Positions 10,576 to 21,600 are shown, counted from the first letter of the stretch. The stretch: DNA of 64,000 bases from Mesostigma viride (GCA_009746045.1 RPFO01000188.1:2146874-2210873); one strand, 5' to 3'. Notes: generated by a model from the letters alone, not told the origin. Translations and numbers: made by a program.

Positions 10576-11577
10576 TCCATCCATCCATCCATCCATCCAT
10601 CCATCCATCCATCCATCCATCCATCCATCCATCCATCCATCCATCCATCCATCCATCCATCCATCCATCCATCCATCCATCCATCCATCCATCCATCCAT
10701 CCATCCATCCATCCATCCATCCATCCATCCATCCATCCATCCATCCATCCATCCATCCATCCATCCATCCATCCATCCATCCATCCATCCATCCATCCAT
10801 CCATCCATCCATCCATCCATCCATCCATCCATCCATCCATCCATCCATCCATCCATCCATCCATCCATCCATCCATCCATCCATCCATCCATCCATCCAT
10901 CCATCCATCCATCCATCCATCCATCCATCCATCCATCCATCCATCCATCCATCCATCCATCCATCCATCCATCCATCCATCCATCCATCCATCCATCCAT
11001 CCATCCATCCATCCATCCATCCATCCATCCATCCATCCATCCATCCATCCATCCATCCATCCATCCATCCATCCATCCATCCATCCATCCATCCATCCAT
11101 CCATCCATCCATCCATCCATCCATCCATCCATCCATCCATCCATCCATCCATCCATCCATCCATCCATCCATCCATCCATCCATCCATCCATCCATCCAT
11201 CCATCCATCCATCCATCCATCCATCCATCCATCCATCCATCCATCCATCCATCCATCCATCCATCCATCCATCCATCCATCCATCCATCCATCCATCCAT
11301 CCATCCATCCATCCATCCATCCATCCATCCATCCATCCATCCATCCATCCATCCATCCATCCATCCATCCATCCATCCATCCATCCATCCATCCATCCAT
11401 CCATCCATCCATCCATCCATCCATCCATCCATCCATCCATCCATCCATCCATCCATCCATCCATCCATCCATCCATCCATCCATCCATCCATCCATCCAT
11501 CCATCCATCCATCCATCCATCCATCCATCCATCCATCCATCCATCCATCCATCCATCCATCCATCCACCCACCCACC
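10576..11577. repeat. (CCAT)n microsatellite
   Basis: Close to 1 kb of pure CCAT (about 248 units) followed by three CCAC units. The unit has no stop in several frames, so long low-complexity ORFs appear on both strands; none is a gene. Confidence 0.97.
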
Positions 11578-12397
11578 AGATTTGTGTCTAGTTTTTTGCA
11601 AGCATAAGTTCAGACTCTGGACAGGCCGTGATCGAGCACCAAAAATGGGCTCCGCCAATGTAAGTTTCAACATGTTACAACGCACGTTACTTGACATTAC
11701 ATATATAGATAGTGAAGTATCCATATTGCTATTACTAACTCTCCAATGCATGGTAGCAACTCAGTCCATTGAAACGGACTGAGGTAAAATTGGATGTTGT
11801 GTCACTTGTCAGAGAAGCCACAATTCTAGTACCGTGTGTTACAGTAGAAGTGTGCACCTGCAAGACTATGTCGATAAAGAAGTACTCCACCCATATTTGA
11901 CCATTAGATACCTTTTCCCGCCATGTTTGTACGCGCCGCAACTCGATCAGTCGGTTCTAGTGGCTTCATGAGTGAAAGTAAAGTCAAGCCACTAGAACGG
12001 CGTGAGTACCATCCGAGAGCTAATAAGTGCTGGCCACGGCGTCATTTGTATTATGCTTTACAACTAGTGGCACGGTTTGTTTGGGCGTGTACAAGGTTTA
12101 TTTGTACATGGTTACGCGCACAAATATAAGGGCCACTTTACTACGGTATCCATACTGTACAGCTTCGTACTTTGCTATTAAACAAAGTTCCAAATACTTT
12201 AAACTGAACCGCTATTCCTCCTACGTTCCAGATAATAGCACATTAATAGATCAAAGTAGCTGTACAGCTAGTTCCCTGACGCTCAACATGACCGGTCGGT
12301 CTGCATGAGCATCGTATTGCAGTTATAGTCGACCGTGACACTTTGCCAGCTTCATCCAAGTGACTGATGTTCAAAATATACAAAGTTTATTCATGCC
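11578..12397. other. No gene seen; one hairpin
   Basis: Single-copy-looking DNA with short ORFs only. At about 11953-11996 a 13-bp inverted repeat (GTTCTAGTGGCTT and its complement) could form a stem-loop, and a smaller hairpin lies at about 11761-11783. Confidence 0.4.
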
Positions 12398-12755
12398 CCC
12401 CTGACCGCCGACTTCATCAAGAAGTGTTGCCGGCTCCGGGAGAACCGCCTGGACCTGGAGGGCCAGCGGGCCCCATGGTCGGCGCGCACCTGGACGTCAT
12501 GTTGGCGCCAGCGCGTGTCTTTGGCGCTGACCCGGGCGATGGCTGATCATGACATCCTGCTCCGCCGTACGCAGGCTGATTTTGCGGTACGCTGCATGGC
12601 TACTAGGTTATGGCAGTCAGGTGTTTCAGTCGGTAATCTGGCTTACATAGTGATTTGACGCGGTGGCGCCGGCTCTGTATATAGGTTATAGCTTGGCGTT
12701 TGCTTTGGTTTGGTTTGGGTGCTTTCACTCTGCTGTAAGTAACTATGCTCTTTAA
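12398..12755 (+). mobile_element. 5'-truncated LINE, C-terminal end plus 3' UTR
   Basis: The + strand frame at about 12404-12655 reads LTADFIKKCCRLRENRLDLEG and on through LTRAMADHDILLRRTQADFAV. This matches the minus-strand LINE at 18343-18978 nearly residue for residue. The 3' UTR match continues through GGCTCTGTATATAGG and CACTCTGCTGTAAGTAA. The RT domain is absent, as expected from 5' truncation. No clear target duplication was found. Confidence 0.65.
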
Positions 12756-12861
12756 TATATATATAAACAACGATAAAACGATATATAGTTTCAGTTACAC
12801 TAGTTGTTTCAGTAGGTTTATATTCCTGGCTATAAAGTAGCAGCTTGCATGTATAGTGATT

Positions 12862-12960
12862 TGCTGCAGCTACTCTGCACATAGATTATATTGGCGCTCG
12901 ATCGCTTTTGGTTCGGTTTGGGTGCTTCAGTTCACTCTGCTGTAAGTATAAATATTTATG
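12862..12960 (+). repeat. Second LINE 3'-end fragment
   Basis: It repeats the 3' UTR of the preceding LINE fragment: TTCGGTTTGGGTGCTTC and CACTCTGCTGTAAGTA. It is non-coding and may be a tandem duplication of the 3' end or a separate short insertion. Confidence 0.55.
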
Positions 12961-13122
12961 TTTTTCTACGTAGATCGATACTAGCTAGTACTAACATGGT
13001 AGTATTTGTTTATTATACAACGACGTCGATCGCGACGTCCCGGGCTAGGCTGGCTAGCTGTCCGCCTGTCCCGGGCACTTCCGGCCACGTCGACGACGTG
13101 GTCGTCGACCTTAAAATTAACT

Positions 13123-13583
13123 AATTGACGCCATTGGCGAGAAACTGGACTACGCATAGAAACAGGGTCTCGTAGATCAACCCCAAAATTAAATTTGACT
13201 AGTGCAATCGACAGATCTCTCAAAGGGAATTCCAAATCTGCCCTTGGGTAGTCGAAGGTCGGTTTCCGACCATGAGGTGATAGTCTTGTTACGAGACTGG
13301 CAAAAATGGCTCTTACGTCATTCTCTTACGCGCCAAGTAAGCCAAAGTCAAGAATGGCAAGTAGGAGGTGGGGGGGTCTGATCTCAAGTTTAAGTAGCGC
13401 AATCGATAGATCTCGGGGAGGGCAGTCAGGATCTGCCATTACAATGCCAAACCACGGTCCAAACATGGAAGATAGGGGTAAAAAGTTGTCGGAATCTGAT
13501 ACATTTTGGGCCAAAAATTAAATAATTCGCCAAAATGTACATTTCTGCTACGGTAGTCCAGTTTCTCGCCAATAGCGTCAATT
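13123..13583. mobile_element. Small inverted-repeat transposon, about 460 bp
   Basis: The left end AATTGACGCCATTGGCGAG and the right end (same sequence inverted, CTCGCCAATAGCGTCAATT) form an imperfect inverted repeat of about 35 bp. Inside there are two diverged copies of a block with GCAATCGA(C/T)AGATCTC (near 13203 and 13398). No transposase. Non-autonomous DNA transposon; superfamily not determined. Confidence 0.55.
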
Positions 13584-13596
13584 GCGATTCTGATTA

Positions 13597-13690
13597 CAGT
13601 CATTCCCGCGTTAAGTTGCGATCGCCCCCTAAAACTTGGCGCCGCAACTTAACCGCAACGTAACCGGCGGGAACGCAACTTAACGGTAGA
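13597..13690. mobile_element. Mariner-like MITE, right end decayed
   Basis: It starts TA then CAGTCATTCCCGCGTTAAG and continues GTTGCGATCGCCCCC and GGCGCCGCAACTTAA, matching the MITE at 17847-17972. The right terminal GAATGACTG is lost or diverged. Confidence 0.5.
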
Positions 13691-13867
13691 ATTAGGCTAG
13701 CAGCCCACCACCTCCTCCTCTGACGGACATCTATACGGCATTCGACAGCTCTCGTCAAGCCCGATCCAGCTGCAGCGTCAAAGCCGGCCAAAGTCTATTT
13801 TCCAGGCCAGATATTTTAGACAAAGGCGGCCATTACGGTAGTCGTATGCCATTACAGTAGAGGACAG

Positions 13868-14390
13868 TGTCAGGATATGCCCCAATATGCCTGACAGTCT
13901 TTTTATTGAGTGTGCTAGTTTCGGGTATACCGGAACTTATATGACTATTTTCTGCTACATTTGACTAAATATATTTCCAGTGGTGTTAGCTGACATCCGA
14001 TTTCCAGCGGTGTTAGCTGACATCCGTACCGTACCTAGTGGTACTGTAGCCGCCTGACAAAATTTGCCTGGATCTGCGCTTCGCGCCGACCCTATGTTCA
14101 CTAAGTGCTGCCCTGGAGGCGCAATGTCCTTGTACTTGCATACTAGTGACCCGACGCGTCATTTTAGTGTTGATGTAAGCCACCCACTTGTGTGTGGCGG
14201 CTGGATGCACTCTAACTTATACCGTAGATTATTTCCAGATCGACGGATACTGTGACAGTGTGTTTTTCCACTTAATGTTGCCCCTGCAATTGTCATGGCT
14301 ACCCGTTTGAACGCCGACTCAAAGTCAATATATATAATCAGTAAAGCATTATTCGATCTTTAAGCCTGCCACCTGTCCTACATTTTGACA
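13868..14390 (+). repeat. 5' LTR of the gag-only element
   Basis: 523 bp, TG...CA. A TATA-like TATATATAA at 14329-14337 lies about 55 bp before the LTR end. Confidence 0.9.
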
Positions 14391-14402
14391 TGGTATCGAG
14401 CG
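14391..14402 (+). other. Primer binding site
   Basis: TGGTATCGAGCG starts directly after the CA of the 5' LTR; it is initiator tRNA-Met type, as in Copia elements. Confidence 0.75.
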
Positions 14403-14704
14403 GGGTGGCCAACTAAATTGCTGCAACTGGTCCCATTTATCGGGCAAATTGACTCCCTGAATCCGACGTCGGCACTTTATGCCAGTCGTGCATATCCTTG
14501 ACGGGCTTCCCTGTATCGAAATTCAAGAACTCCAGTATTTAGACGATCGTCTCTATCTCGTATTCGCTGTTCTCAACCATCGTCGCATATTAATATTAAT
14601 CTTTACCATTACGGATTGAGCGTCTCCGGTTTTCTCGGTTGTTTCCAGATTTTCACCTTGCCGAGACTCGGTTGTGACCAGATTTTAACCTTGCCGAGAC
14701 AATC

Positions 14705-15595
14705 ATGTCCGCAGCCGCGACAGCAGCAGCTACGAAAGCGACGAAAGATCTCAACATCTTACAGGCCTGCAAAAATATTACACAGTTCGACGGCCTCGAC
14801 CCAGTAAAGTGGGATAACACGAAGATTCCTTTTCTGGCCGTAGTGACAGCATTCGGGATGCTGTCTGTCCTGCTTGGCACCGAGGTCAATGAGGAACGCG
14901 ACCTGATTCTTTTTGCGGCCCTTTGTCAGTGCCTCGTTGGACCGGCACTCAAAGTGGCAAACAGTGTTACTCAGAAAACTGGCAGCGTGGCATATCATCG
15001 CATCTGTGAAGAATATGAGCATCTCAAACTGCAGATGAGCAACCGGCGAGCACTACGCCGCAAGCTAAATCGAATGAAGCTGGAACCCGGCGTCACAATG
15101 CGGCAATATATAACCGACGGGGAATTAACTTATAACGACCTGATTGCCACCGGCGCCAAAATGGCACCCGAGGATCTGGCCGAGAATCTGCTCGCCGGCG
15201 TGACCGAGGAGTTGCTTCCGTCCCTTGCCCAATTGAACCTTGGGGACGGTATCACCCTACAGGAAACTAAGGCGGCACTTCTTAAGGCCTGGGACCTTGT
15301 GCACGGTAACAAAGATTCCGCGGAGGCCACCGGGGTGTATCATACCTCCCACTCTGGACGCGGTGGCCGTGGCACCGGCCGTGGCAGGGGGCGTGGCGGT
15401 CACAATGGCGGGACCCAGCGGCCCAGCTGCACCCACTGCGGTCGCACCTCTCATCAGGAGCCCACCTGCTGGTGGAAGTACCCTCACCTACGGAACACTC
15501 GCGGCAACACCGGCGGGCCCGCCGCCCACCACACCACCGACATCCCGGCGCCCTCCCACGAGGCCCCCAACCTCCCCCCCGGTTTCTGCTTCTAA
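14705..15595 (+). CDS. Copia-type Gag with zinc knuckle
   Basis: 296 codons, intact, starting MSAAATAAATKATKDLN. The capsid-type region (about residues 20-210) has FDGLDPVKWDNTKI and later LNLGDGITLQETKAALLKA, the usual Copia gag order. A Gly/Arg-rich basic stretch (about 225-245) precedes a CCHC zinc knuckle CTHCGRTSHQEPTC at about residues 250-263. This is the structural protein that would form particles and bind element RNA. The frame stays open although no polymerase is present, which fits selection for a working Gag or a very recent insertion. A stop follows 34 residues after the knuckle, with no fused protease. Confidence 0.88.
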   Translation: MSAAATAAATKATKDLNILQACKNITQFDGLDPVKWDNTKIPFLAVVTAFGMLSVLLGTEVNEERDLILFAALCQCLVGPALKVANSVTQKTGSVAYHRICEEYEHLKLQMSNRRALRRKLNRMKLEPGVTMRQYITDGELTYNDLIATGAKMAPEDLAENLLAGVTEELLPSLAQLNLGDGITLQETKAALLKAWDLVHGNKDSAEATGVYHTSHSGRGGRGTGRGRGRGGHNGGTQRPSCTHCGRTSHQEPTCWWKYPHLRNTRGNTGGPAAHHTTDIPAPSHEAPNLPPGFCF

Positions 15596-16167
15596 ACGCC
15601 TTATCCAGCTCCCCCCGGGACCGGGACCAAGGGGTAGCAGCCAGCTGGGCCCAGCTAGCACCAGACGTGGGCCCTGGAGCTTTTCAACCTGCACTGCAGC
15701 AGGCGACAGCAGCCAGCCCCCCCAACCCGTCCTCTGGCCCTCCTGCATCGCTAGCGGCTAGTAGCCCGCCCAGGCTGCCAGACGTGACAGGTGCAGGTCT
15801 TCATGCCAGCAGCCAGCAGTGACCAGTACTGCAGTACCAGCATCAACCAGTCAACCTGTGTTCTTTTCTCCTGTGGCGCACTCCCAGGGACACCTGGGGG
15901 CCACCGGATGTCTTTCCAGGGTCCCAGCATTTTTCCCAGCAACAGCAGCCACAACCAAGGTTTTCTAGGGTCACCGGCATTCTCCAAGCGACAGCCACTG
16001 TGGCGCACTCCCAGGGACACCTGGGGGCTACAGTCATCAAGTCTCCTCTCAGCTCCAACCAGATAGCCGTGTAAGGGGGGTGCCATGGGAGTGTACCCGG
16101 CTATACCCTCACTAGCTATAGGTTTCTCTGAGCAAGGGGGGAACAGGCACATTGTATGCAAGGGGGG
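15596..16167 (+). other. Non-coding tail of the gag-only element, internal direct repeat, polypurine tract
   Basis: A block of about 31 bp (GTGGCGCACTCCCAGGGACA...) occurs twice, near 15871 and 16001. The tract GCAAGGGGGG at 16158-16167 abuts the 3' LTR. No pol-related motif is seen in any frame. Confidence 0.7.
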
Positions 16168-16701
16168 TGTCAGGATATGCCCCAATATGCCTGACAGTCT
16201 TTTTATTGAGTGTGCTAGTTTCGGGTATACCGGAACTTATATGACTATTTTCTGCTACATTTGACTAAATATATTTCCAGTGGTGTTAGCTGACATCCGA
16301 TTTCCTGTTTCCAGCGGTGTTAGCTGACATCCGTACCGTACCTAGTGGTACTGTAGCCGCCTGACAAAATTTGCCTGGATCTGCGCTTCGCGCCGACCCT
16401 ATGTTCACTAAGTGCTGCCCTGGAGGCGCAATGTCCTTGTACTTGCATACTAGTGACCCGACGCGTCATTTTAGTGTTGATGTAAGCCACCCACTTGTGT
16501 GTGGCGGCTGGATGCACTCTAACTTATACCGTAGATTATTTCCAGATCGACGGATACTGTGACAGTGTGTTTTTCCACTTAATGTTGCCCCTGCAATTGT
16601 CATGGCTACCCGTTTGAACGCCGACTCAAAGTCAATATATATAATCAGTAAAGCATTATTCGATCTTTAAGCCTGCCACCTGTCCTATGTACATTTTGAC
16701 A
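16168..16701 (+). repeat. 3' LTR of the gag-only element
   Basis: 534 bp. It differs from the 5' LTR mainly by small insertions (near 16304 and 16688). Confidence 0.9.
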
Positions 16702-16706
16702 GACAG

Positions 16707-17189
16707 CTCGGATGATCCCCTGGCATCTAGCCGTGCTAACGGTTGGGGGATGATGCAGACGATATTTGTTTAAACTTTGGGTAATTATTTTTCTAATGAG
16801 ATTAGCATCAGTAGTACTCCGTGGCATGCCTTTGCGCATGACACGCAAGTACTTACTTACTTACAAAGGCGGGCAACTGAAAACACGCCGTGGGCAGCCA
16901 CGCAGTGCCTGCGTTTTATACCACAAATGTGTGTTTTAACCCTCTGTCTTCGGCTCTCTTTTTCGCGGGTTATAACTTAATTGCCAGCCGGCTTCACGTT
17001 TGAATGTGACAAAACATGGGAACACTAGTCGCGAGGGAAGCTTCATGATTTACTGTCAAAGGCGTGCATGTAAACAATAATAACGCAACCTTGTCTTTGC
17101 CCTTCTGTGGTGCATTCGGCATGATGGTGGTAATTTCCATCAAGATGTCTCAATTACAGACCCTGCATGGTCATCGTGGATTCTTATGT
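16707..17189. other. No gene seen
   Basis: Short ORFs only; no recognised element apart from the flanking duplication GACAG at its left edge. Confidence 0.4.
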
Positions 17190-17644
17190 ACCGCCCGTGC
17201 CCTTTACAGAAGGGTGTGTGGCAGGGCAGCGTGCTGTCGCCCTACCTGTTCATTATTGTTGTCGAATACGTAATGATTCAGGCGCGCATGATTCAGGGAC
17301 ATGGGGGGGCTAGGCCTCTCCGTGATTTGGAAGAAGATGATGGACAAGGCCAAGTGGGCCCAGGTCATAGAGGACAACGAGCCCCCCCCAGTGGGGAAGC
17401 GCCCGCGTGTGCAATCCCGCGGGAGGCACGCCAGATAGCTCCCCCTAGGGCAGCGTGCGGCTGCCTAGATAGATGTTGTAGTTAGAATGTTGTTAGATAG
17501 ATGTAGTATGTAGCCAATGTAGATAGTTTAGACCGGTAGGAATGTTTGCACCCATCCATCCATCCATCCATCGGGGTAGTTAATGCTCCGTGACTCCCCG
17601 GCCCCAACGGGAGCACGAGTCTAATTAATTAATTAATTAATTAT
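17190..17644 (+). mobile_element. LINE fragment: RT motif, internal deletion, (TTAA)n tail
   Basis: The frame at about 17186-17310 contains PLQKGVWQGSVLSPYLFII, the QG-x-x-LSP motif of LINE reverse transcriptases. The catalytic FADD box that should follow is missing. Instead a short C-terminal tail follows in another frame (MGGLGLSVIWKKMMDKAKW... ending GRHAR, stop at about 17430). The 3' UTR ends with CCCCAACGGGAGCACGAGT and an AATT-rich tail at about 17620-17644. The same 3' end recurs at 21837-21866. An internally deleted, dead copy of a LINE family different from the one at 18343. Confidence 0.6.
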
Positions 17645-17846
17645 GTACCGCAGCCCGCAGGCTGCAAAACCGAACTGACTGAAGTTGTAAGGTTGCATTC
17701 ACGCTTTTCACCTAAGCCAGCAGGCGGGGAAATTTGCGCGATCTAGTGGGGCTTGCGTATTTTGCCGGCTAAAATCACGTAGCGGGTCCGGACTTGGCAA
17801 AAAATGGCTTCCTGCGCGGCCAAAAATGGCCTGACACCTACAAATT

Positions 17847-17972
17847 GAGTCATTACCGCGTTAAGTTGCGATGGCCTCCATGCTTAAGTTGCGGTCGCCC
17901 CCCGAACTTCGGCGCCGCAACTTAACGCGGGAACGCAACCTTAAGAAACGCAACTTAACGCGGGAATGACTG
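17847..17972. mobile_element. Mariner-like MITE with terminal inverted repeats
   Basis: The right end CGCAACTTAACGCGGGAATG then ACTG/TA and the left end GAGTCATTACCGCGTTAAG form inverted repeats of about 24 bp. TA next to CAGT...ACTG is typical of Tc1/mariner relatives. No coding capacity. Confidence 0.65.
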
Positions 17973-18342
17973 TATCTCGAACGTACATGCACATGCATGA
18001 TATTATTTGCAGCATGCCTGTGCGCATCGATATTCGCTATATTATAATTTTAATCTACGCGGGCTCCAGATGTCTCGGCAAAGGCATTTTCCCTTTTTGC
18101 ATTTCGCCTTCGTAAAATTTATAGCTAGTCTAACTCTTAAGTACTGTGCAGCGCCTGCGCCGCGTACGCGGAGCTCGCTGGCAATCATGGCGCCTTGCCG
18201 GCGATCATCGAGTTGCGATATAGATCAACAATGATGTTATAATATGCAACTCACCAAGAGCTAAGTGCAGGGACGGTGCAGATGCTGCAGCAAGCACAGC
18301 AAAATATACCAGGAAGATCCTGATCATGGCCTCCATATATAT

Positions 18343-18978
18343 TAAAAATATAATTACTTACAACAGAGTGAAATCACTCAAACCAAAGCAAACGCCCAGC
18401 TATAAACCTATATACAGAGCCATGTCAAAGCTCTATACTACGATAAGACCAATGGAAACGCCTAACGGGAGGAACCTAATAGCCCTGCTGCACCGCAAAA
18501 TCAGCCCGCGTACGGCGGAGCATGATGTCAGCCATGGCCCGAGTCAGCGCCACCGACAAGCGCTGACGCCAATATGACGTCCAGGTCCGCGCCGACCATG
18601 GGGCCCGCTGGCCCTCCAGGTCCAGCCGGTCCTCCCGGAGCCGGCAACACTCCTTGAAGAAGGCGGAGGTCAGGGGCCCCATGGCCCCAAACTCCTCCAG
18701 GACAAAGGGCACCACACGATGGTGCCCGACGTCGCCGTAGGCCAGGAGCTTGGCCCGCTCCGCCCGGTCCGCCGTGTAACCTGCCGTGAGGGAGGCCCCA
18801 GCCACGTGGCTAAGAGCCAAGGGCCGCGCCACCGAAACGTCAATAAGCAGATGCCGGCCACCCCCCTCAAAGTCCAGCACCACGATGTCAGGCCGGTGGT
18901 TGGGGGAATAGAAGGCAGCGCCATCCGCATCCTCGGACCGGATGTTCGCGTGGGGGAAAACCGACCGAATCATGCCGA
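18343..18978 (-). mobile_element. 5'-truncated LINE with 13-bp target duplication
   Basis: The 636-bp insertion is flanked by exact CCTCCATATATAT copies at 18330-18342 and 18979-18991. On the minus strand it holds an open frame to a stop at 18476, a 3' UTR and an A/T-rich end. The encoded piece (about 165 residues) contains RPDIVVLDFEGG...LLIDVSVARP. This resembles a PD-(D/E)xK endonuclease-like C-terminal domain as in LINEs with restriction-like endonucleases. It continues with a basic C-terminus. RT itself is absent. The ATG of the apparent ORF lies in the target duplication, so it is not a gene start. Confidence 0.75.
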
Positions 18979-19134
18979 CCTCCATATATATGCAATAATA
19001 TGGCTGATCAGCTCGAGCTCGCGCCGAATACCGATGTCAATGTGCGGTTCTTGCCTGCAGGAGCCTGCAAAAGGTCAAAAAGTTCCAGCAACCTGATGCA
19101 AGTTATAAGGTTTGATCGATAACGCAGGCCAAAG

Positions 19135-19436
19135 CCGATGAATGATAGATACAACAACTCAACTCAACGCAACTCAACTCAAGTTACTCAACTCAACTCA
19201 ACTCAACTCAACTCAACTCAACTGCCGCAGATTGCTTGCAAACTGCAATTTCGTGCTTACAGCTTGCGGAATATAATTATGGCAGCCGCCATAACCGATG
19301 AATGATAGATACAACAACTCAACTCAACTCAACTCAACATAAGTTACTCAACTCAACTCAACTCAACTGCCGCAGATTGCTTGCAAAACTGCAATTTCGT
19401 GCTTACAGCTTGCGGAATATAATTATGGCAGCCGAC
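19135..19436. repeat. Tandem duplication of a 160-bp unit with (AACTC)n
   Basis: Two adjacent copies start CCGATGAATGATAGATACAA (19135 and 19295). Each contains an AACTC pentanucleotide run of different length, then GCCGCAGATTGCTTGCAAA and AATATAATTATGGCAGCCG. Confidence 0.85.
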
Positions 19437-19559
19437 GTATTGATGCGCAGCGATGCGACGTTATTATTCCCACGCCCGACAGAGAATGGTTCGCTCCGGA
19501 GGGAAGGGCTCGCTTCGCTCGCATGGTGCTTCGCGCGTATTGGTCGACAGTGATTTTCC

Positions 19560-20868
19560 CCCTTTTTTATTGGGCGCTAAGTCTGGGTGGTCTGGATAGT
19601 GCGTGCTGACCTTACATTCCTAAATAGAATATTCCTTTTTTAATAGAATATTCATTTTTTGTTTTTAATATAGTAGGATATTCCTTTTAATATGTTTTTA
19701 ATATGTGTAGATATTCCTATAGATTCTCTGCTGCCCATGTGCGGCGTGGGACACAACAACAACAACAACAACAACATTCCTAAATTAACAAAAGTAGATC
19801 TTCAGTCAGAACTTAACTGGTCCATACTAAAATGCAATTAGGTCTGCAGCCCGGTCCTCGCGAAGCTTTGGGATCTCCTGCGACAGGCGTAGCGGTCCGT
19901 ACTGCTTGGTTGGACTACAGTGTAGTGTCAGATGCTGTCCTGGAATCTTTCGCGTCGGCGCCTTGGCCAATCCCCGCTGGTCCCAAAGTTGAAAAAAAAG
20001 AAGAAAAAAAAGAGTGACGATATGAAAAGTGTCAGGCGTTTGGCGGTTACGAAGATTCGTGCTGAAACGGTCACGAAATGGTGTGTCGTACCTCGTCGTG
20101 CTGACGAGTGTCCTTTTCCTTAAGTCGTGCGGACGTGGTGTCTTTTTGGTGTTAAAATGGTGTTTAAAATGGACCAATTGGCGCGAAGAGACTGAATTCG
20201 AGGATTACGAGTATTAGCCAGCGATATCACAAAATGAGTCCGTACCAAGATTTCTGAACTTTACTGAACGAAATGGCTTAGCTCAGCTGGCGGTTCAGGC
20301 TGAACAAGGTAGCGTTGTACCGGTGTTCAGTAAAACCGCGTTGACGGTAAGAGCCGTTTCCCGCGGAATTCCGCGTCGCGCTCACTGTTCCGGTGTCGCG
20401 GAGTCGAATTAGAGGCGGAACATTTTCACTGCGTGCGCGGGCCAAAGACAGCCTGGCCGGTGATAGTAATGGATAAAGCAGGGATAAAGAAATGAATGGC
20501 GGTGCTGCAATAGACATCGATTCTGGGGCATATTGAGTGCTTGCAAACAATGCTGACAGTGATCGGAGTGTCATTTGTTTGAAATATCGCGATAGTTTTA
20601 ACCCCGTGAAAGCTGCAGCCTATTATTTGTGGAAAAAGGTCGGTTCTGCGTGCATCGGCGCTGTGCGATTTAGCCAGATTTAGCGAGCAGCTGGGCGTGT
20701 TGATGATTCCTGGTCGAATGTAAGTCTTCTTTAGCGCGCCCGCTCGCTTTTCGGGAAGACTTTGACTTTGCAAGTGGGTAATCCGACGACGTCGCTCATA
20801 TATATCGAATAGGCAGGGATATCCATGCCTATTGCCCGAATGTACTGGCGACAATATGAAGTTTAATT
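19560..20868. other. No recognised gene; A/T-rich block and (AAC)n
   Basis: 19620-19730 is A/T-rich with repeated TAGAATATTC(C/A)TTTTT. A short (AAC)n lies at about 19755-19776. ORFs of 116 and 142 codons on the minus strand (20177-19827, 20854-20426) match nothing I know. Confidence 0.4.
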
Positions 20869-21600
20869 ATGCTGCGCACTTATACCCAATTATCTTTCGA
20901 GTACTTGTGGTTACACGTTACTGCCGGTGAGCATGGTGTTACTTGGACTCCCCACAGGCCTTCAGCAATTTGCCCTCCAAGTGCCATGAAGATCTGCGCC
21001 ATTCCACGTGATGGCATGCGCAACTGTCTGTTTGGGGCTATAACTCATCATCAGCGCACGGGAAACATAATGGGGACACACCAGTGCAGCCGACAGGAAG
21101 TCGTGGACTATATGCAGGTATTGTGGAGATGCCTATGTCGTTGTTCTTTACGTGTTTAGTACCCATGTTTGCTTGCCTGCATTTCACATGTCCAGCTTTC
21201 CATTGGCCTGTCGATCACAGCATGTTGTTGTGCGGCGCCCACGCGGTACGTATACACACGCGGTCATTATACACGTTTAATTTGCCACGTCCTGCACTGC
21301 CGCCAACTCATTCCTAGTATGCCCACTCTTTATCATGACTGCTGGACTATGGGGTGCTGTACCATACATACATTGCCACGTTTCTGCAGGCACACGTGCG
21401 CCCAGCTTCTTCGCTTCTTTCAACGAAAAGGAAGATCAGGTCTCCTTTCTAGATTATTTGTCACGGATGCGCAAGGATGGCTCATGGGGCGGCAATCGAG
21501 AGCTAGCAGCTGCATCCCTGCTGTATTGCGTTAACATCAATATCCACCGGGTGCGTGGTCTCACCCATTACATGTTGTTACAAATTTACAATTAGCTAGA
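20869..21600 (+). CDS. OTU-family cysteine protease fragment, split by an intron
   Basis: Exon 1 (to 21117) contains AIPRDGMRNCLFGAI, the OTU catalytic block (Asp, Cys of NCLF) with two extra residues compared with the usual DGNCLF, then CSRQEVVDYM. Exon 2 (from about 21390) contains SFFASF, YLSRMRKDGSWGGNREL and AAASLLYCVNINI, the classic OTU second half. OTU proteases cleave ubiquitin or related chains. The donor CAG/GTATTG at 21118 and acceptor TTTCTGCAG at 21389 look good, but joining them leaves the phase off by one. Either a small exon lies between or the gene is broken. The C-terminal exon with the catalytic His is not found before the satellite. The start (ATG at 20869 or at about 20987) is uncertain. 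Confidence 0.6.

Larger units (their letters stand above)
13868..16701 (+). mobile_element. Complete gag-only (TR-GAG-like) Copia-type LTR element
   Basis: Direct LTRs (13868-14390 and 16168-16701) run TGTCAGG...TTTTGACA, with exact GACAG target duplications at 13863-13867 and 16702-16706. A primer site (14391) and a polypurine tract (16160-16167) sit where expected. The only intact gene is gag (14705-15595). Between gag and the 3' LTR lie about 570 bp without protease, integrase or RT. This matches the TR-GAG class described in plants: terminal repeats plus gag, mobilised in trans. The LTRs are almost identical apart from small indels, so insertion was recent. Confidence 0.9.

Noticed and set aside
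10484..11577. Telomeric repeat
   Set aside because: The units are tetranucleotides CCGT and CCAT, not TTAGGG-, TTTAGGG- or TTTTAGGG-like, and the block is internal.
9768..11751. Long ORFs with [12 protein letters not shown] or GGRA repeats
   Set aside because: They are translations of CCAT, CCAC and CCGC microsatellites on both strands.
14064..14255. 63-codon ORF (and the identical one at 16371)
   Set aside because: It lies inside both LTRs of the gag-only element.
18476..18985. 169-codon host gene with ATG at 18985
   Set aside because: The ATG is in the LINE's target duplication and the frame is the C-terminal part of a truncated LINE.
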